NCBI GenBank assembly: GCA_947568835.1
Contig: OX387605.1
Span: 5,580,001 to 5,644,000 of the forward strand
DNA: 64,000 nt
Direction of reading: 5' to 3'
Origin: Protonemura montana
Lineage: Eukaryota; Arthropoda; Insecta; Plecoptera; Nemouridae
Part shown: piece by piece, positions 59,401 to 64,000 of the stretch
Numbering within the stretch: position 1 is the first letter of the stretch
Layout: every line of letters starts with the position of its first letter
Translations under genes and position numbers: made by a program
The notes under the pieces: generated by a model
Database searches by the model: none
What the model was told of the DNA's origin: nothing
What the model saw: the letters and a program-made list of their open reading frames with translations, nothing else

Positions 59401-62400
59401 TTTCAGTGCTTTGTTGACGTTTTGATTGCATATTTAGGATATACGAATCAAATGAATCGGTTTTTGAAAGCTGGATCTTGAGCACCAGAGGTCCGGTTAG
59501 GGGATAAGATGGAGCATCTAAATGAAGAGATGCGTTTGCATATGTCAGCGAGCTACACAGTGACATTCCCGTGATTTTGCTCATTGATTCTGAGGTGCAA
59601 TCTGAGAAGCCTTCCTTGTCCTTCAAAATGCCAGCCATTTCAATTGGCTGGTTACGTCGAAGAACGAACATGCGAGAGGTGACTTCTAGAATGTCGACCT
59701 TTTCTCGTGGCACATCGAGCTTGACGTCCACGCTGTCTTGCTGCACCGTTACTTTCCCGCCCAAGTACGTATTCGTGTGCAAAGTGCTGACTGTTTCAAG
59801 GCCTGATTTCATGACGAATGCGTCGATAGTCATCGTTCCTGTAACACGAACCGCTGCGCTCGGAATAATTTTCCCAACAATTTCTGCCGATCCCGACTTC
59901 CACAGGTTTCTCGTGTCCAAATGTCCGCTCATCTTCAGCCCAACAGTCGCACTTCCGTTAGCCGAGAAGTCTAAAGGCAGGCCGATAATTGTTGGTATCT
60001 TGTACGAAGCATCCAGAAAAACAAACGAGTCTGTGAAATCAATTTCCTGTCCACCAAACAACTTTGCCAATAGATTCAATGGGTTTTTAAGCTGTGTCGG
60101 TCCACCCAGCATCTCTTCCAGTCCTTGGAATCGAGCGTAATGGATCTCATTTCCGAAAACGCGGGCATAAACAGATGCTTGCGGCTCTTTGGCAAGTTTA
60201 CTTTTAGCTTTGAAAGATGATGAAATGAGGTCAATGCTGTTTTCAATATCGTTATCATCATAATTTCCACGAGCTTTTTGCAAAACTTGTCGAAGCGATT
60301 TGTCGGGGAAATAACCTTCCGGTCCAAACATGTCTTCGAGTATGTCTTCAAATCCTTCCGCTCGTGCTCCAACTTCAAACAGGTTGACAGACTCTCCGAA
60401 GACGTCCATGGTAAGGTTGAGCATCGCAGAGCGAGGGAGGTACGACTGAGGGCTGAAGACAATGTCGCTTTCGATGGTAGCTCCGGCGTTGATGGACTCC
60501 AAAAACACGGATCCTTCGTAATTGCGCGAGAACTTGCGAACGTCAGTCTGGAACTTGTGGCGAAGCGAATCGGCTAAAATGAGCTCGCGGATGCTCTGCT
60601 TCCAGCGGCTTGACGTTTCTTGGAGGTTTGTCAAGTGCGTCCACACAAACGAAGCAACTGAAAAATGCAGGAGATAATGAGTATTTGTAATCAAATTCAT
60701 ATAAAGTTACTCAACATATTTTCTTTTCTTTGTGATCTGAGTAGAAATTATTTTTGAGAATGTCTCACAAAGTGTTTTTTTCTGGCATGTTTAGTTGGTT
60801 AGTTAAGTGCCAAATTGTTCACTTTGAATTCAAGACAAAATTAATTTTCAAGGAAAAATTGATTGAAAAGCAAACATTTTGCATAATCCAACCTTGATTG
60901 ACTTCTTCGGCGTGTAGGGTGGCTTTGATCTTGTCAAGGATGAGCGACGACGGACATTGCATGACGGTTAGGTACGCTGCAATCCTCAGTTCCGTGTCCT
61001 CCAGCATGTCGGTATAAGTGTTGAGCAAATCAGGGTGCCGCGATTCAGTGCAGGGGATGCGACGGAAGGCACGGATCGCTGCCAGGCGGATCTCCATAGG
61101 GTTGTCCACTTGCTGCAAAGACAGTCAGTGGTCTTGAGTGCAAAATCTTTGGCTAGCATATTGTTCTTCAGAGATGCGTTAAATTAAAGCTGTCCTACAA
61201 AATAATTTAAAAAAAAAAACAGTTGTAAATTTTGAACAAATGCTGAATTTAGTTGGTGCTTGGGAGTTTCTGAGAGTTTGCATTGTTAAATCTCTCTTAT
61301 AGCGAGAGGTGGTCACTGTTTTAAGCTGTTTCTCTGTTATTGGTGCATTCCAGTTGACTGAATTCAATGCATTAAATCTTGATTCTTGATCACTGATTTT
61401 TTGGTGTTTTCTTTCAAAATTATAGCTGGTTGTGCATATTTTGTTCACAATTGCCATAGAGAGGATCGCTATAAAATCACAATAAAATGGCCGCAGCCAG
61501 ATACAGATGAAATTTGGTATAGATAACCAGATTTCTTATTAGTTCTTGTTTTGCAGGGACTATAAGAAAATTTATAAAAAGAAAAATTCAAGCATTTAAG
61601 ATAAAATTTATATTTTTTCTTTTCTTTCCTTTTTTTAAATCCTCATCAAAAACCACAAGACATCCTAATAACTGCAAAGAGAAAGATTACCCTTATTCTC
61701 AACACTTACCTTGTAGCATCGGACAATTGTGTTCAACGACGAAGGCACTACCCCTGCGTTTCCAATGCCCTTCAGGGCCACAATCTTCTGCTCCATATCT
61801 TTGCGTCCTTTTACGTGACATTCGTCTCCCAGCATCTTGGCCATCTTGGCTACGATATCACGGACAACTTCCTTCTCGTGGCATGTGGTGTCCCGCTGAC
61901 AGAAGCCATGCACCATCGACGAGATTGCCAGCACAGCGTTGGGGCGCGGCTCATTCATCAGCAGTGACTGCCACGAGAAACAAATGGAATGGAGGTTGCT
62001 AAATAAATTACCGATAAAATTCATTCTGGGGTTACTTTTAAGGGTGATTTCAATTAAATGAGAGCGCTTAAGTGAACATACCGAAACGGCTAAGAGCATA
62101 GTGTGCGTCGGCTTCTTGATGAACGTTAGCGACGTCAGCCACATGTCCATTTCTGCTTCGGTGATCTCCTTGTTTTCGTAGAGGTCTGTCATCACGGTGA
62201 GACCGTCGGCAGTGCCTACAAGAGGCATTGCATCCAAGAGAAACTTCCTGCACAGAAGGGAACGTCTCAGTCAGTCATCCATTCAGACCTCTTTTGATTG
62301 GGTAGAGCCCAAAAATTAATCAGTGTAACAATAGTTCTGAGAATAATTTTTCAAACCATTAGCCGTCATTAATTTCACAGTCCAAGCTTTGAATGGGAAG

Positions 62401-64000
62401 AAATTTGGAAATGAATTATTAAGACTCAGATATTGTTATGGTACCTACTGACAATAGCAAACCATATTGAATTAATACCTCCACCTTGTGTGAAAGTCTA
62501 TGATGTAAATTCTATCATAGTAAATATCATGATTGAAATTAAAAAAAAAAAAAATAGATATTACAAAATTCACGAAGTGTTACAACAACGGCTTATTTTA
62601 TTGGGCTATGATTACTGGCGGTGATCATCTTGAATACAACCCTCCTTGACCATGACTTGGATGCGGCATTCTCAAGAATTGCACTGATTGACTACAATAT
62701 GGTGGCTATATCTTGTCTGAAGTAATGCTAGGCTATCTTTGCTTATATAGTAAAGCAAAAAACCTATAATATTAAATGGTTGGCAAAACAAACAAAAAAA
62801 CGAATAAGTCTGTGTCACTTAGCTCGTACCTAGTGTGCTGGTTTCGCGTATGACTGAAAACTTTGGCCAAGGTCGGGTAGCTGGTGGTTCTCAGCGTGGC
62901 TACTAGCTGGGAGAAGATCCGCGGCACATCGCTCTCTACTCCGTCAACTGTCTTCTGCTCCAGCTCCTCGAGAGCCGCCACAATGGTCTGAGCTCGGCTA
63001 GTTGCTTCCGTCTCTTCCAGAGCGTGTTGGAAAAGCAAAGTGGTGCGAGTGACAGACTCGGCTGAAACAAGATTCAACATATAAATATTTTACATAAAAT
63101 TTGTACATCAGGGGATCTGTTTAATTACATTAGCTTTGTAAATTTTTTTACACAAGCTCTGTGCTGTATTACTTCATAACTATTGTCTAGGTACATTCAT
63201 GGGGCCATCCTAATAGCTGGTTTGGTAAATCCATTACTGATACCTAAAAAGTGTATTGTCCAAAGCTATCACTCACCAGCCTTGCCAGGCTTTCCATCGA
63301 CGACAGTTTTCTGGTGCATTAGGTTTTGCACCACCCTAGTGACGGCGCCGTTGTCGCCATTGGAAAATGGCCGGAACATATGACTCTCGTTGCACAGAGC
63401 TAGCACCAGCAAACCATCCCGGTAGTTTTGATAGCACTCGTGGTCGCTCCTAGAGAAGCAGGACTGATTTAATGTGGAAGAATGCAAAGAGCAAAGCACC
63501 TCTCAATTTTTAAGACATTTTCTCAGTTATTTTCTGTTTGCACTTTCTGTTTAACACTGTAAACGAAACATTAGTGCTTCGAAAACATCTTTGGAGAGAG
63601 CGGATTTTTTCTCCTAACACAAGTTATGAAAAGCATTTTAAGTAATTTTTGAGAGGTCATTAGTGTTCCGAATAATAAAATATTTTGGTCATTACAAGCA
63701 ATTGCAATTGATACAAAAACTTCACAGCATGCATGCTTGTTCATCAACACATGCAGCACTGCGTATCCCAGTGTTACGGGTAACAAAAACTGATTAAAAA
63801 TGACACGTAGTTTTAAAAAAAATTGCGGTATAGATAAAAAGTTTTATCGTACTTGACGAGTGGCAGCGATTGGGCGTGGGATGAGGAACTGTACGGCGTT
63901 GACTGCAGTGAGAGGAAGTGGTCCATGCGGTGAGCGCACGCGAGGAGGTTCTTGGACTTCTTGACAAGCACAGAAGTGCCGTCGGTATACATGGCGCTGT
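38603..64000 (-). CDS. Giant large lipid transfer protein (apolipophorin II/I or apoLTP-like), 5' end off the window
   Basis: Twenty-five exons in phase: 64000-63853 (partial), 63449-63277, 63061-62830, 62247-62082, 61967-61710, 61112-60893, 60657-59011, 58791-58337, 58073-57637, 57305-57170, 57004-56841, 56419-56236, 55936-44829, 44478-44325, 44146-43864, 43601-43442, 43332-43173, 43012-42732, 42564-42342, 42054-41723, 41294-41014, 40511-40217, 40047-39708, 39306-39052 and 38689-38603. About 6,058 residues are visible; signal peptide and roughly 200 residues are missing. Order: vitellogenin-N/LLT module, beta-repeat giant exon, helical region, vWD, C8-like, vWA-like and Cys-rich end. The family secretes haemolymph lipoproteins that carry diacylglycerol and other lipids. 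Insect apolipophorin II/I is about 3,350 residues and Drosophila apoLTP about 4,300, so this is unusually long. I saw no obvious RX(K/R)R furin site. Size and post-vWD extension favour apoLTP-like; a simple apolipophorin is the alternative. Confidence 0.92.
43700..43842 (+). repeat. tRNA-like palindromic repeat, copy d, in an intron of the giant gene
   Basis: The left arm (43712-43746, ATTAGGAACACTAATAA, CTCTCAA, AATTGA) is the near-perfect inverse of the right arm (43807-43839). The core between holds TTAGAGCAACACC, GGAGATCGGGATTCGATTCC and CCGTTTGGACA, the D, anticodon and T arms of the family; the 5' acceptor strand is deleted. Confidence 0.75.
44829..55936 (-). other. 11,108-bp uninterrupted exon encoding ~3,702 residues of beta-repeat
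   Basis: A single open exon bounded by a TTACAG acceptor and a GTAAGT donor, with matching phases on both sides. The product has roughly forty loose repeats of 50-100 residues built around a beta strand plus turn such as ITTPFASWEK, LETPWKDFK, ISTPFESY, VTTPYKDIEE, LTTPFEEMN and ITTPFSGYER, alternating with strands ending in DLSKKAxVxLxK-type segments. These resemble amphipathic lipid-binding strands of apoB-like proteins. Minus-strand coding constraint makes the opposite-strand frames shadows. Confidence 0.9.
58894..58908 (+). repeat. Poly-G tract in an intron of the giant gene
   Basis: About 14-15 consecutive G, preceded by GTGT, in the intron between exons 59011-60657 and 58337-58791. Length is likely unreliable in short-read data. 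Confidence 0.85.
63645..63690 (+). repeat. tRNA-like palindromic repeat, tail fragment (copy e)
   Basis: TTTTGAGAGGTCATTAGTG then TTCCGAATAATAAAAT matches the 3' arm and tail of copies b and d. Only the arm remains. Confidence 0.55.

Larger units (their letters stand above)
56236..64000 (-). other. N-terminal lipid-loading module of the giant lipid transfer protein
   Basis: Visible residues 1 to ~1406. The first exons carry ECYQNYRDGLLVLALCNESH and HMFRPFSNGDNGAVT, typical of apolipophorin/vitellogenin N-termini. The helical part follows: FLLDAMPLVGTADGLTVM, LTFIKKPTHTMLLAVSSLLM, RLAAIRAFRRIPC and EEVNQVASFVWTHLTNLQ. The 1,647-bp exon 59011-60657 begins the lipid-cavity beta-sheet region. 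Exons here are short (136-455 bp) apart from that one, in sharp contrast with the next exon. Confidence 0.9.

Noticed and set aside
1-64000. CRISPR arrays, operons, phage or bacterial features
   Set aside because: The sequence is eukaryotic with spliced genes; no regularly spaced direct repeats of CRISPR type were seen.

Overview
This is a 64 kb window of an arthropod nuclear genome, most likely an insect. The evidence is spliced genes with GT-AG (and one GC-AG) introns, AATAAA poly(A) signals, TATA plus TCAGT initiators, short-neuropeptide-like Tyr/Ala/Gly peptides, a haemolymph-type lipoprotein gene, and dense SINE, LINE and DNA-transposon debris. Nothing bacterial or viral was seen.

Left gene block (1-18 kb). 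Two small two-exon secreted peptides (192-843 and 4128-5436, + strand) share a layout in which a tiny first exon holds only the start of the signal peptide, and both end in Tyr/Gly/Ala/Pro repeats; the first resembles Drosophila Nplp4. Next come two housekeeping genes in tandem on the minus strand. The first is AIMP3/EEF1E1 (6286-7580), whose four small exons had to be assembled by splice logic because no long open frame reveals them. The second is BBS4 (7883-10092), a TPR subunit of the BBSome. BBS4 is head to head with SLC35F5 (10639-17888, +), a ten-exon DMT-family transporter; about 0.5 kb separates the start codons. All exon phases in these genes close exactly.

Repeat-rich centre (19.5-34 kb, no convincing host gene). 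It contains: a pogo-like element with TA duplications (20373-21487); a short hAT-like MITE (21539-22064); a second pogo-like remnant (22838-24138) with a frameshifted transposase C-terminus ending in a PHD-like finger; a 1.55 kb element with about 65-bp terminal inverted repeats, several tRNA-like modules and a 55-nt hairpin (25108-26659); a tRNA-like palindromic repeat family; a 5S-rRNA-derived SINE family (five copies in the window, one with a clean 14-bp target-site duplication inside a tRNA-like element); and a repeat family carrying a CRE/E-box/CCAAT/ATGGCG promoter-like cassette, two copies of which form large inverted arms 3 kb apart.

Right block (34-64 kb). An 11-exon gene of unknown function (34609-37838, +, 494 aa) has a Ser/Thr/Arg-rich body, tandemly duplicated 81-93 nt exons and a C-terminal membrane segment. 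Convergent to it on the minus strand is a giant large-lipid-transfer-protein gene (38603 to beyond 64000). Its 25 visible exons encode about 6,058 residues and its 5' end is missing: LLT/vitellogenin-N module, one uninterrupted 11.1 kb exon of TPF-type beta repeats, vWD, C8-like, vWA-like and a Cys-rich C-terminus. It is an apolipophorin/apoLTP-type lipoprotein scaffold, far longer than the family members I know.
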